A stretch of 64,000 nucleotides of DNA, taken from positions 1-64,000 of the forward strand of contig CAJTFH010000006.1 of the NCBI GenBank assembly GCA_910575545.1, in the 5' to 3' direction. The translations under genes and the position numbers were made by a program. Positions 53,981 through 63,870 of this stretch are shown here, piece after piece. Every line of letters starts with the position of its first letter. Position 1 is the first letter of the stretch. Under the pieces are notes generated by a model. The model was not told the origin of the DNA, searched no databases, and saw only the letters and a program-made list of their open reading frames with translations. Source of the stretch: Bacteroidales bacterium. GTDB lineage: Bacteria; Bacteroidota; Bacteroidia; Bacteroidales; Muribaculaceae.

Positions 53981-55309
53981 TCAACGGCCTGAGGCCAAAG
54001 CCATCAGGTCGCGGCCTATGTCGCGGCGGAAATATTTGCCGTCGAAGCACACCTTGCCGGCGGCATCATAACTGCGCGACAGGGCTGATGCTATAGCCTC
54101 GGCAGCATCAGGAAGCATGTCGCCATACGACGACAGGGCTATCACACGGCCGCCGGATGTGAGCAGACGTCCATCTTTCAGAGCCGTGCCTGCATGGAAG
54201 GGGATGGTTTCGGCTTTTCCCCCTGCTGCCGGCAGGAGGGCTTCCAGCCCTGTAATCTCCATCCCTTTGGGATATGAGCCTGGATAACCGCCCGACACAA
54301 GCATCACGGTGACAGCCGTGCGCGGGTCGATGTCCATAGGCATATCGCCGAGATTCCCTTCGGCGGCGGCTTTCATCAGAGCCACCAGGTCGCTTTCGAT
54401 GCGTAACATCACAACCTCGGTCTCTGGATCTCCCATGCGTACGTTATATTCGATTACCATCGGCTCCCCATCAACCTCGATGAGACCGAGGAATATGAAT
54501 CCGCGATAGTCGATGCCGCGCGCGATAAGCCCGTTGACCGTGGGCTGCACGATGCGCTCCTCTACTTTATGCATGAACACCTCATCGGCAAATGGAACGG
54601 GGCTCACAGCCCCCATGCCTCCTGTGTTAAGACCCGTATCACCTTCTCCAATCCGTTTGTAGTCTTTAGCCACAGGCAGTATGCGGTAGCCTCCATGGCC
54701 GTCGGTCAGAACGAAAACAGAGCATTCCACCCCTTTGAGGAATTCCTCTATGACCACCGTGGCCGAAGACGCCCCGAACATGCCCGAAAGCATTGCTTTG
54801 AGTTCCTGCTTCGCTTCTTCAATAGAATCGATGATAAGCACTCCCTTGCCGGCAGCCAGCCCGTCGGCTTTTAGCACATAAGGGGGCTTGAGAGATTCAA
54901 GAAAACGGTAGCCTTCTTCAATGTCGGCAAGGGTGAAGCTGCGGTAACGCGCGGTCGGGATATTGTTCTCAACCATGAACTGCTTTGCGAAATCCTTGCT
55001 TCCTTCGAGCATGGCACCGGCTTTTTCAGGCCCTACGACCAGCAGCGACGGAAGTGCCTGGCGGAAATAGTCTGTGATTCCGGCTACCAACGGGTCTTCA
55101 TTGCCGACCACAAGCATGTCAACGGCATTTTCGGTCACGAATTTCCCTACAGCCGGGAAATCGAGCGGAGACAATGCCACATTAGTGCCATAAGCGCCGG
55201 TGCCTCCATTGCCGGGCGCAATAAAGAGCTGGTCTACGAGAGGGCTTTGTGCTATTTTCCAGGCGAGAGCCGATTCGCGGCCGCCAGAGCCAAGAAGAAG
55301 GAGGTTCAT
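53981..55309 (-). CDS. purD: Phosphoribosylamine-glycine ligase (GAR synthetase)
   Basis: Second step of purine synthesis. 442 residues: N domain MNLLLLGSGGRESALAWKIA and FIAPGNGGTGAYGTNVALSP, ATP-grasp with YVLKADGLAAGKGVLII, TGGMGAVSPVPF, and GDPETEVVMLRIESDL for metal and nucleotide binding, then the C-terminal domain. The length is about 15 residues above E. coli PurD. It lies 38 bp after the rRNA methylase gene and heads into the membrane-protein and pdxB genes. Confidence 0.96.
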   Translation of the reverse strand: MNLLLLGSGGRESALAWKIAQSPLVDQLFIAPGNGGTGAYGTNVALSPLDFPAVGKFVTENAVDMLVVGNEDPLVAGITDYFRQALPSLLVVGPEKAGAMLEGSKDFAKQFMVENNIPTARYRSFTLADIEEGYRFLESLKPPYVLKADGLAAGKGVLIIDSIEEAKQELKAMLSGMFGASSATVVIEEFLKGVECSVFVLTDGHGGYRILPVAKDYKRIGEGDTGLNTGGMGAVSPVPFADEVFMHKVEERIVQPTVNGLIARGIDYRGFIFLGLIEVDGEPMVIEYNVRMGDPETEVVMLRIESDLVALMKAAAEGNLGDMPMDIDPRTAVTVMLVSGGYPGSYPKGMEITGLEALLPAAGGKAETIPFHAGTALKDGRLLTSGGRVIALSSYGDMLPDAAEAIASALSRSYDAAGKVCFDGKYFRRDIGRDLMALASGR

Positions 55310-55347
55310 GGGTAGGTGTTTGGGGTGGGTAATATGGTTACAGGAAA

Positions 55348-57078
55348 TTAATCTTCTGAATTATTGTCGGAATTTTTTTTGCGTGAACGCATAGGCGACA
55401 ACGACGGCTGTTTGCCGGTAATCATCTTCAGGGCGTCTTCATTTCTGCGTGCTGCCAGGGGGTTCTCAGAATCCACCGGCTTTTGTTGCGGAGCCTCATA
55501 CCGTGAAGAAATTCCGAATTTCTCTTCACGGCCGAATTTCACGTTACGGTCGAAACGGTCGTCGCTGCGGCGGAATGTTTTCCCTGCACCGGGACGCCCG
55601 GGGCGGTAGCGCTCTTCGAGCGGATTGCGCGGCGGCCGGGCTGTGTTTTCGCGACGCTCGCGGCGCTTGTCGGCGAAATCACGTTCTTTGGAACGTCCGT
55701 CGCGGAACCGCGGCCGTTCATCCCGGAATCGCGGGCGGTCGTCGCGGAAACGGGGTCTTTCCTCATCGTCGTCGAAACGTCGACGCTCGCCCCAGCGCGG
55801 CGCTTTCCTGTCGGCAAACCGCCGGGGGCGGTCGCCATTATCGCCACGCCCGAAACGGCGCTCACGGCGCTCGGAGCGCTTTTCTTCCTTCTTATCCTCA
55901 AGTTCGCGCAAGCGTCCCCCTTCGCGGCGGAACGACTTGTAGTCGCCCTCGAAAATGATGTATTCACGCAACTCGCATTCCAACGCTCCGTTGAGAATCG
56001 GGATTTTCACCGAAGGGGCAAGCCCGATTTTGGTGATATATTCGTTTTTGGCGGCGATAATCCAGGCATGATAGCCTTTAAACACATTCTTGAGTTTCTG
56101 CCCGATGAGTTCATACAGGCCGTCCATGTCGGCTGCGCTTATGCGCTCGCCATAGGGGGGATTTGTCACGAGCACACCGTCGGCAGGGGCTTCGGTCCAG
56201 GCAGACAGAGGTTTTGTCTGCAGGTCAATCATGCGCCCCACACCTGCGCTCTTGATGTTTTTTGCGGCAATCTCAACCGCTTTTGGCGACATATCCGCCC
56301 CATAGATTTTGAAGTTGAACTCGCGCTCGCCCGAATCGTCGTTATAGAGCTTGTCGAACAGCTCGTGGTTGAAATCTTTCCAGTTCTCAAAAGAAAAATG
56401 GCGGCGGTAGACCCCCGGATTGATATTTGCGGCAATGAGGGCGGCCTCGATCAGGAATGTGCCCGAACCGCACATGGGATCGACCAACGGGGAATCGCCT
56501 CTCCAGCCGCTACGCAGGATTATGCCGGCGGCAAGCACCTCGTTAATCGGCGCTTCTGTCTGGGCAACACGGTAGCCGCGTTTGTGGAGCGATTCGCCTG
56601 AGGAGTCGAGCGACAGGGTCACATCCGAACCGGAGATATGCACATTAATCATCACATCGGCATCCTGGAGCCTGACCCCCGGGCGCTTATCCTCGCCGTA
56701 GCGGTCTTTGAACCAGTCGACTATCGCGTCTTTTACACGGTAGGTTACGAAACGGGAATGGGTGAATTCGTCGCTGAACGCAACGGTGTCGATAGAGAAA
56801 GTGCTTCCAACCGACATCAGGCTGCCCCAGTCGAATTCCTTGGCGCGTTCATATAGCTCGTCGGTGTTGCGGGCGGTGAACTTATGGATAGGCTTGAGGA
56901 TGCGCAAGGCTGTGCGGCAACACAGGTTTGTTTTGTATAGCATCTCCAGGTCGCCTTGGAACGACACCATGCGACGGCCGGGTTCAACATTTTCCGCGCC
57001 TAAATTGCGCAGCTCCTCGGCCAGGACATCTTCCAGACCCTGGAAGGTTTTAGCCACCATTTCAAATTGATTGTTCAT
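55348..57078 (-). CDS. THUMP-domain RNA methyltransferase (RlmL-like) with long basic tail
   Basis: About 576 residues from ATG 57078 (MNNQFEMVAKTFQGLEDVLA); a frame start at 57138 coincides with a promoter -7 box and is unlikely. N-terminal THUMP/ferredoxin-like domain, then a Rossmann methyltransferase with PLVDPMCGSGTFLIEAALIA (SAM loop), and VTNPPYGERIS, the NPPY motif of N2-guanine or N6-adenine RNA methylases. From about residue 380 to the end (196 residues) the chain is a low-complexity Arg/Asp/Phe-rich tail with repeats of RPRFRD. Homologues usually stop near the tail start. The tail is probably disordered and RNA-binding. Confidence 0.87.
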   Translation of the reverse strand: MNNQFEMVAKTFQGLEDVLAEELRNLGAENVEPGRRMVSFQGDLEMLYKTNLCCRTALRILKPIHKFTARNTDELYERAKEFDWGSLMSVGSTFSIDTVAFSDEFTHSRFVTYRVKDAIVDWFKDRYGEDKRPGVRLQDADVMINVHISGSDVTLSLDSSGESLHKRGYRVAQTEAPINEVLAAGIILRSGWRGDSPLVDPMCGSGTFLIEAALIAANINPGVYRRHFSFENWKDFNHELFDKLYNDDSGEREFNFKIYGADMSPKAVEIAAKNIKSAGVGRMIDLQTKPLSAWTEAPADGVLVTNPPYGERISAADMDGLYELIGQKLKNVFKGYHAWIIAAKNEYITKIGLAPSVKIPILNGALECELREYIIFEGDYKSFRREGGRLRELEDKKEEKRSERRERRFGRGDNGDRPRRFADRKAPRWGERRRFDDDEERPRFRDDRPRFRDERPRFRDGRSKERDFADKRRERRENTARPPRNPLEERYRPGRPGAGKTFRRSDDRFDRNVKFGREEKFGISSRYEAPQQKPVDSENPLAARRNEDALKMITGKQPSLSPMRSRKKNSDNNSED

Positions 57079-57137
57079 CGTCGTCAGCAGATTACGTTGT
57101 TGGGGGGAAGAGGCCACGCCCGCCCCCGAATGCGCCA

Positions 57138-57145
57138 CAAAGTTA
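57138..57145 (-). promoter_or_regulatory. Promoter -7 element for the RlmL-like gene
   Basis: Minus-strand TAACTTTG (57145-57138), about 60 bp before the ATG at 57078. No clear -33 box. Confidence 0.45.
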
Positions 57146-57195
57146 CGACATTTACCTTGACCCGCAAAATTTCAACCCATCAGCCGTCAAAGAAA

Positions 57196-57222
57196 ACGCG
57201 GCTGCCTCGCCGGCAGCCGCGT
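57196..57222 (-). terminator. Rho-independent terminator of the giant surface-protein gene
   Basis: Perfect 11-bp stem ACGCGGCTGCC (57196-57206) / GGCAGCCGCGT (57212-57222), 5-nt loop, followed on the minus strand by TTTTCTTT. It lies about 70 bp after the stop of the gene at 57294. Confidence 0.8.
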
Positions 57223-57293
57223 CTCCGTTAAAACCCAAACGTATTTTCATCCACGGTCTTCATTGAGAAAGTGTCGTGGCGAAAGAATCTGTG

Positions 57294-60200
57294 TCAGCGC
57301 TTGATAAAGCGCACCGCCGTGTGGTTGCCCTTACGGTCGGCGATATCAGCGATATATGTGCCGGGGGAAAGCGTGGCTGTAGATGCCGAAGCGCTCCCTT
57401 CCAGTTCGTGGGCTGCATGGAGCATCCCGTCGGGCGAATAGATGCGGAGAGTGTAGTCACCTTCGATTCCGATAACCGACAGAAGGTCTGCGTTAGGAGT
57501 GAGAACCTTCACATCGTTCCAGGATGCTGCATCGAGAGCGGAATATGCCGGGTCGGGAGCACCGATGCGGTCGAAGCAGGCGTAGGCGGGAACTTTGTCG
57601 GGTTGCGAGCTGTCGTAGCTGAAACGGAGTTTGCTGACTTTGCCCAGCGGAGACAGATCGAACCATTTCCAGTCGGAGAGAACGGACGTGGCGTCGGCGC
57701 GGGTCTCTGTTGAGGTGCGGAAATCAGCCAGCGGAATTTCAACCGTGGCTTTGACAGTACCGGCAGCATCGAGTCCTTCGATAAAGAGGGTGAAATAGTC
57801 GCCGTTTTCCGCAGAGAATTTCTCGCACCAGCCATCGCCGTTGAGCATTGAATTCATCGCATAGGCTGTGTTGGTGACATAGATACCAGGCACAGAAAGC
57901 CCTTCGTCGGAAGCAGCCCCGATAGCAACAGACATGTCGTTGCCTCCCATCATGTAGGCTACCCCGTAGTTGGACGAACCGTCGGCACCTCCCCCCACGA
58001 CATTGCGGAACTGGTCGTGGTAGTCGCGGAACTCCGTTGAGGTCTCGTTGGCATAGCCGTAGCCTGTCCATGAAGCATACAGGAACCAGGGATAGTTGGG
58101 GAAACGGAATGAGCCGCTGTAGAACATGTCGGAGGTGGCATCTTCGGGCAGGGTGGTGTCGAACATCCAGTAGCTTTCGGATTCAAGCGGCAGGTCGTCG
58201 AAATCGGCGATATGCAATTTGCCGTTAAGCACATCGACAAGGATTTTCGCACGGGCTTCCTGCCCGTCGGCAGAGGATACGCATATGCGGTATGTTCCGC
58301 TGACAGTAGCCTCGCGGGTCAGAACGGCGTCGCTGCCTACTACATTGCCCATCTGGTCAGTCCATTCATAGCTGTAGGGCGTTTTACCACCTGCAGCTAA
58401 TGCCTCAACGGAAAGTGTCTCACCTTCGTTGATTGCCGTGCCGTCGAAATCGGTCTCTACGGTCAGCGGCTCGATGGTTTCAAGCGTTGTGAACTCCTCG
58501 GATGCTATGATGTCAGACTCCATGCCCAATGCGCTCACTGCAAGGAAGTAGGCCTTATAGGCTGTGAGCTGGTCGAGGAACCGGAAATTGGTAGTGACTT
58601 CCGCATCAGCCTCGAAGGCCGCATGGCGCGATGATTTGATTTCGTCGGCTGTGGGAGCCTCTTCCGAGGCTTCCTTCACCATTGAATAGAGGCTTCCCCC
58701 TATGTTCCAGCGGGTGCGGACTGTTGCTGTGGCGTCGGTCAGGAGGCCTGTCTGCGGATAACCGTCGGCGATTGCGGGTGCATCCTGCGACACTGCAGCG
58801 AACTCATATGCCCCTGCGGTTGTCTGAGCAGGGCGTTCCTTTCCGTCGGCATCTGCCGCCACTGCGTCGAGACGCTCCATGGCTATCCCCTCCGGGGCTT
58901 GGAGCAGATGGAGGTCGGTTGCGCTAAGGAATTCCACTCTCTGCCAAAGTGAAGTGTTGTCGGAGGCGAGAACCTGGTAGCTTTCAAAGGTGGTGGGGGT
59001 GGTTTCATTGTCGATATTCCGGGTTCCGGCTGCGCCATAATAGACGTTTCCGCTGAAAGAAACAGATTCATAGACATTGACATCAGGCACGGTCATAACC
59101 GGACTGATTGACCCGCCCTGGAATATGTTGTTGCGGACTTCAAGGCCTGAAATGTCGGAGGTTTTGCCGGAGATTGCAAAGGGATAGCCCTCTTTGGCTG
59201 TCTCAGAGCCGCCGACAAACGAACTGTTGTGGGCAATCACGAGGTTGTGGATCTGGGCGGCAGCCTGGATGCCTCTCGAAGAAGTGCCATGACCTTTGAC
59301 GATTGACACTGCGTTGTTGACCACCATTGCTGGATGTGAGGCGTCCTCAGTGCCGGCAGCCCCGTTGGCACGCATATAGATGCCGGTGGAGTATTGGCCG
59401 AGGTCGTTTACCACTTTGTTGGAGGCGATGACGAATGCTCCGTGGGGCCAGTAGATATCCATTCCCTGGTAGTCGTTTTTGGTCGACGTGGAGCATGCCA
59501 CCGTGTTGCCTTCAACAGTGAAATCCTCGGCATTTGCCAGATAGATGCCTTTGGAGCGGGCATTAACAATCGTGTTGCCTTTAACCACAATCCCTTTCTC
59601 GTTTGGTTCGGCCACTTTCTGGCTTCCATACGAATAGATTGAGATGAATCCGTTTTCAAAATAGGAATCCTTGACTGTCAGATAGTCGCAGTTCTGGTTG
59701 GCTTCGCTGCCCGATTCGGTCTTTACAAGCGATGTGCCTGTAGAGCCTGAGGCTTCGGCGCCGATTACGGCGCAGTTGTCGATAACACCGTAGCGGGAAC
59801 TGTTGCGGTAGAGGATAATCGAGGGGTATGTAGCGCTTGAGGTAGAGAATGTGAGAGTACGGAAGTGGATGTAAGGGGTGTTCTCGACTGTCACCATCGG
59901 GTTTGACGTGTCGAGCGAGCCGGTAATCAGCACTGCGTCGCGGTTGCCCGATAGGGAGGTGAAAATCACCGGATGGGCTTCGGAAGTGCCCTGCACGTTT
60001 GCGATTTCTATGTTTTCTTTGTATTCCCCGTCTTCAAGCTGGAAGATAACGACATCTTCAACACCGCATTTCAGGGCGTTGACGGCAGCAGAGATGGTTT
60101 TATAAAGCGCCTGGTCAGACGGGCCTATGCGGTATGTGCCACCCATGCCTGTGATTATGTGGCGCGAGCCGGTGGCTTCAGGCACTTCTACAGATGCGCC

Positions 60201-63200
60201 ATTGGCAGTCAGGCTGCTCAGACGCACAGAAGCGACATTGTCGGGCACAGCCTTCGCCGAAAGGTCGGCGGCAATCCACAGGTTGTAGCTTCCGGCCTCA
60301 TCTACCACAATCGGTTCATCGAGGGTGAATGTGGCCACTCCGTCGGCAAGTTCTGTCACTTTTGCAATCTGCGTTGTGGCTGAATAAGAGGTTGACTTTC
60401 CGGTGTAGCAGAGCGAAGCGGAAATGATGTCGGCAGTATTGGTCGATGGGGTGAAGTCTGCTTTTATTTCCGAAATCGATATTTTGCCATAGTTTCCACT
60501 GACATTTAATGTTGCCTGGAGCAGAGCCACATTTTCCGCCCCACGGGTTACATCTTCATCTGAGGCGGGTGCGCACTCCACCGATTCCACCACATGGTCA
60601 ACAGGTTCGACAGGGGTGATGGCGATTGCGAAACCTGATGTGGAGCTGTAGGTGCTGCCGGTGAATGTGATGGTGATAGTGCCGTCGTCGGCTTTGGAGA
60701 AGAGATTGTCAGGGCCTGTTGTGGATGAATAGCCTGTGACAGAACCTATTTTTGCGTTTTCAACGGCTTCACGGCCGCTGTAGACATACATGCGGCCTGA
60801 GCCGATGCCGCAGTCAACGGTGTTGATGCCGATGATTTTCCCGACGGGTGGAACAAGCGTCACCTGGCCCTGGAAGTTCTTCGTGTAATTGCCGTCGGGG
60901 CCTCCGTCGTCGTAGAGAATCAGGGCCTTGTCGACATTCACAACAGCCTCGCCGGGCTGCATTATATGGATGTTTTTGGTAAGGCGAACTCCTTCGGGGT
61001 CGCCATTCTCAACTGCGTAGGTCTTGTCGCCGAACAGGAGGGCCGTCAAGGCGGCATCAACCTCAACGTCGCTCTCAACAGATTCATTAACATCGACAGC
61101 CACACGGAACCAGTTGCTCTGGTCGGCAAGCACGGTCGAGGTGTTGTCGGCCGATGGCAGAATAGTGACCTCGTTGCCTTCAGCAGGCATTCCGGCCTCA
61201 CCCCAGACCACTGCTTTCGTGGGGTCGTTGGTGTCGCCCGTCGACAGCAGGGTGATTTTGGCAATCTCCGAACCCCCTTTAAGGCGCAGTTTCACTCCTG
61301 TGAGGTGGAGAGGGTTCTTCAATCCTTCGGTGTAGACGTTGAAATCGATGACAGGTTCGCCGGTGGCACCCGGTGCGAGAATGGCATCGCTTGCCTGGAC
61401 GGCATCGACTTTCCGCACCTCCGCGTCATGGTCGATATACTGGCGCACGGCGGCTTTCCATCCTTTCCGGGTGTAATAGCTTGATGTGGTGTTGGGGTTG
61501 AATCTAACGGTCAGAGAACCGTCGGCAGCCGTAGAGCGTAATTTCTTGCCGGGGCCGGTTTCGGCTTTCGAGGCATCGTCGAGTTTCCACAGAAGGTTTG
61601 ACTGCCGGGTATCTGTGCCGCTGTATATTTCAAAAAGGGCTTTAGTGCCATATGATGTGGAAGCATACTGAACATCAAACGAAGAAAACTCCAATTCAAC
61701 CACAGCCCCCGGTTCCGACGGCATGAAAGTGACGATATGGTCGGCATTGACTGCCGGATAGTTTTCGCTGTAAGATGTGGGAGGCGCCGCAGGGCTGTAG
61801 AATTCCCATTCGCTGTAGAGGGTGTGGGAATGGGATCCTTCGGTCATGGTGCAATGGTTGCTGATTGTCACTTTGGCCGGGATGTCTTCGGCGGGAGTGG
61901 CCGAAGTATCACCAACTTTCACCGTGCCTAATTTTATTGATGCCTCCATTGCATTGAGGGCTTCGGGGTCGATATCGGCGGTAACGGCAAACCAGTTGTC
62001 TCCCTCGGCGAGACGGCATTCACCTGTAAGTGCCGTGCCTGATGCGGAGAATGGGCTTTCTGCGTAAAGGCCAGACAGTGGGGCGTTTTTGTTTTCCCCG
62101 AGTTGGAATACCGCCACTTTTTCGATGGCGGCGCTTTCAGCCCCTGCGGGAACTGTCACGGCCACTTCTCTTAACTGAATGGGATTCAGTTGGTTTTCTG
62201 CCTTGATATTGAAATAGAGCATCGGCACACGCTGCTGACCGGCATAGGCGAATGTTTCGGTTCCGGCGGCTTCAACATCGAGGCCTGTGAATGTCATCTG
62301 CGTGGGGACGAACTGCGACACTGTGGCTTCCCACCCTTTTTGCCGCTGGTTTTCGTTGCCTTGTTTTGATCTGAACCACACGGTCAGAGAGCCGTCGGGG
62401 GCAGATGATTTGATGTTTTTCGGATTTTCAACCAGGGTGGCGATAAGGTTCTCTTCCAATGCTTCCCGCCCGTTGTAGATTTTCATCACGTCGTTGTTGC
62501 CTACCGACACAGCCGAGGAATTGTCGAAAAGTTTGAACTGGGAGAAGTCGATTTTCACCGACTGCCCTTCGGTGGCGGGGATGAAGGTTGCAGTGCCCTC
62601 GGAGTTCATCGGGATATTCCCGTCTGCTCCACCTGCGTCGAAAAACGCAACATCATCGCCTACGGTATAAATCTGATGGGATTTGTCGGCAGCTATCAGG
62701 ATGCTGTTGGCGATTTCGAGGGTGGCGACCGCCGATGCATCGACCTGGCGGGACTCTCCGGCCACAGAAAGCGCCGATACCTCCGGAGCGGCGAGTGCAC
62801 CGGTCACGTCGGGTTTCACATCGGCATATATCGAATAGGGGTTGGTGCGTTTCAAAACGGCTCCTGACACGGCAAAAGATGTTTCACCCTCGTCAAGTGT
62901 GGCCACCAAGGCCTCTTCTTTAGGCTCGGCTGCGCTGTATAGGCGGATATTCTCCACTTTGCCGGAAGCGGCGGTGGCTGTGAGGTCGAATGAGAGGTTG
63001 TCGATTGACAGCGGGTTGAGAGTGCCGTCGGTGGCTATGTCGAAATTCAGCAACGGTATGTTTTTTGCCCCGCGCCAGGCCTGTGTGGAGGCATTCGTCG
63101 CGGTGGCGCTGACAAAGGTCATATCGTGTGGCACACCGGCTGTCACCGTTGCGGTGTAGGTGCCGGTGATTGTGCCGGAACTTGCCGCAGGGGCGGCATA

Positions 63201-63617
63201 CAGCACACAGAGTTTACCGGAAACGGCGGTGTATTCAATTCCCTCCTCCGCAGGTGTCATCGCCACGAGGTATCCCTCCGGAGCAGGTTTTGAATAGCCT
63301 GTGAAACTGGTTTTAAGAGCTTCGTCACCGTCATAAACAAATACCACCGGCTTGTCGCCACGCAGGCAATTGAAGTCGGTAAAGGTTATCGACACCGGAT
63401 CCCCTTCGTTCTCCGCGGAGAAAGTAACCCATCCGCCATTAAAAGTCGGAGGATTTGATGGATAGCCCATGTTGTGGTAAATCACACCCTCGGGGCCTAC
63501 GGTGTAGTCACATTCCGCAGTATGGAGGTCTTTTTTCGGATGGTTCCATTCCGGCGTTGCCGCCACGGTTGTAGCCATGGCAAACATTGCAATCAAAAAA
63601 GTCGGAAGACGTTTCAT
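57294..63617 (-). CDS. Giant modular T9SS-exported surface protein with DUF4465-like module
   Basis: 2107 residues with a signal peptide (MKRLPTFLIAMFAMATTVAA). Residues 25-1150: four CUB-like beta modules (for example VAFFDAGGADGNIPMNSEG, ILYDDGGPDGNYTKNFQG), each followed by a domain like the N-terminal BNR-neuraminidase-associated one (LLNFDIATDGTLNPLSIDNL). About 1160-1605: right-handed beta-helix (IVVKGNTIVNARSKGIYLAN). About 1610-1797: fibronectin- and Ig-like domains. About 1800-2025: DUF4465-like module (VVGGGADGSSNYGVAYM, PGIYVTNTAYAMNSMLNGDG, AYACFDRIG). About 2030-2107: T9SS sorting domain (LSPGTYIADI). A cobalamin riboswitch lies about 250 nt upstream on the same strand with no gene between, so expression should fall when B12 is plentiful. 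A role in surface capture of cobalamin is inference. Confidence 0.85.
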   Translation of the reverse strand: MKRLPTFLIAMFAMATTVAATPEWNHPKKDLHTAECDYTVGPEGVIYHNMGYPSNPPTFNGGWVTFSAENEGDPVSITFTDFNCLRGDKPVVFVYDGDEALKTSFTGYSKPAPEGYLVAMTPAEEGIEYTAVSGKLCVLYAAPAASSGTITGTYTATVTAGVPHDMTFVSATATNASTQAWRGAKNIPLLNFDIATDGTLNPLSIDNLSFDLTATAASGKVENIRLYSAAEPKEEALVATLDEGETSFAVSGAVLKRTNPYSIYADVKPDVTGALAAPEVSALSVAGESRQVDASAVATLEIANSILIAADKSHQIYTVGDDVAFFDAGGADGNIPMNSEGTATFIPATEGQSVKIDFSQFKLFDNSSAVSVGNNDVMKIYNGREALEENLIATLVENPKNIKSSAPDGSLTVWFRSKQGNENQRQKGWEATVSQFVPTQMTFTGLDVEAAGTETFAYAGQQRVPMLYFNIKAENQLNPIQLREVAVTVPAGAESAAIEKVAVFQLGENKNAPLSGLYAESPFSASGTALTGECRLAEGDNWFAVTADIDPEALNAMEASIKLGTVKVGDTSATPAEDIPAKVTISNHCTMTEGSHSHTLYSEWEFYSPAAPPTSYSENYPAVNADHIVTFMPSEPGAVVELEFSSFDVQYASTSYGTKALFEIYSGTDTRQSNLLWKLDDASKAETGPGKKLRSTAADGSLTVRFNPNTTSSYYTRKGWKAAVRQYIDHDAEVRKVDAVQASDAILAPGATGEPVIDFNVYTEGLKNPLHLTGVKLRLKGGSEIAKITLLSTGDTNDPTKAVVWGEAGMPAEGNEVTILPSADNTSTVLADQSNWFRVAVDVNESVESDVEVDAALTALLFGDKTYAVENGDPEGVRLTKNIHIMQPGEAVVNVDKALILYDDGGPDGNYTKNFQGQVTLVPPVGKIIGINTVDCGIGSGRMYVYSGREAVENAKIGSVTGYSSTTGPDNLFSKADDGTITITFTGSTYSSTSGFAIAITPVEPVDHVVESVECAPASDEDVTRGAENVALLQATLNVSGNYGKISISEIKADFTPSTNTADIISASLCYTGKSTSYSATTQIAKVTELADGVATFTLDEPIVVDEAGSYNLWIAADLSAKAVPDNVASVRLSSLTANGASVEVPEATGSRHIITGMGGTYRIGPSDQALYKTISAAVNALKCGVEDVVIFQLEDGEYKENIEIANVQGTSEAHPVIFTSLSGNRDAVLITGSLDTSNPMVTVENTPYIHFRTLTFSTSSATYPSIILYRNSSRYGVIDNCAVIGAEASGSTGTSLVKTESGSEANQNCDYLTVKDSYFENGFISIYSYGSQKVAEPNEKGIVVKGNTIVNARSKGIYLANAEDFTVEGNTVACSTSTKNDYQGMDIYWPHGAFVIASNKVVNDLGQYSTGIYMRANGAAGTEDASHPAMVVNNAVSIVKGHGTSSRGIQAAAQIHNLVIAHNSSFVGGSETAKEGYPFAISGKTSDISGLEVRNNIFQGGSISPVMTVPDVNVYESVSFSGNVYYGAAGTRNIDNETTPTTFESYQVLASDNTSLWQRVEFLSATDLHLLQAPEGIAMERLDAVAADADGKERPAQTTAGAYEFAAVSQDAPAIADGYPQTGLLTDATATVRTRWNIGGSLYSMVKEASEEAPTADEIKSSRHAAFEADAEVTTNFRFLDQLTAYKAYFLAVSALGMESDIIASEEFTTLETIEPLTVETDFDGTAINEGETLSVEALAAGGKTPYSYEWTDQMGNVVGSDAVLTREATVSGTYRICVSSADGQEARAKILVDVLNGKLHIADFDDLPLESESYWMFDTTLPEDATSDMFYSGSFRFPNYPWFLYASWTGYGYANETSTEFRDYHDQFRNVVGGGADGSSNYGVAYMMGGNDMSVAIGAASDEGLSVPGIYVTNTAYAMNSMLNGDGWCEKFSAENGDYFTLFIEGLDAAGTVKATVEIPLADFRTSTETRADATSVLSDWKWFDLSPLGKVSKLRFSYDSSQPDKVPAYACFDRIGAPDPAYSALDAASWNDVKVLTPNADLLSVIGIEGDYTLRIYSPDGMLHAAHELEGSASASTATLSPGTYIADIADRKGNHTAVRFIKR

Positions 63618-63870
63618 GAAAAAATGTGTTGTTGGTTAATAATTATCAATAATTGCGATAACCATCTTCCACACAATGAAATGCCGGGTTGAAAAAGGAT
63701 AGACACAACGATGCCGGCGAAACCGCGAATAGGGATTCGTCGTTGCAAGCAGTCAGACCCGCAGGTCGCCTGTTGTGATGAAATCGGTTTGGCTTAAACG
63801 GAAAATGTCGGCAGCCCCAGTCTTAATCCTCGAAGACATATCAGTTGGTTTGATGGCTAAAAACGACGCA

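Noticed and set aside
55620-55780. Regular short repeats resembling a CRISPR-like array
   Set aside because: They are in-frame RPRFRD-type codons within the methyltransferase tail; units are too short and have no unique spacers.
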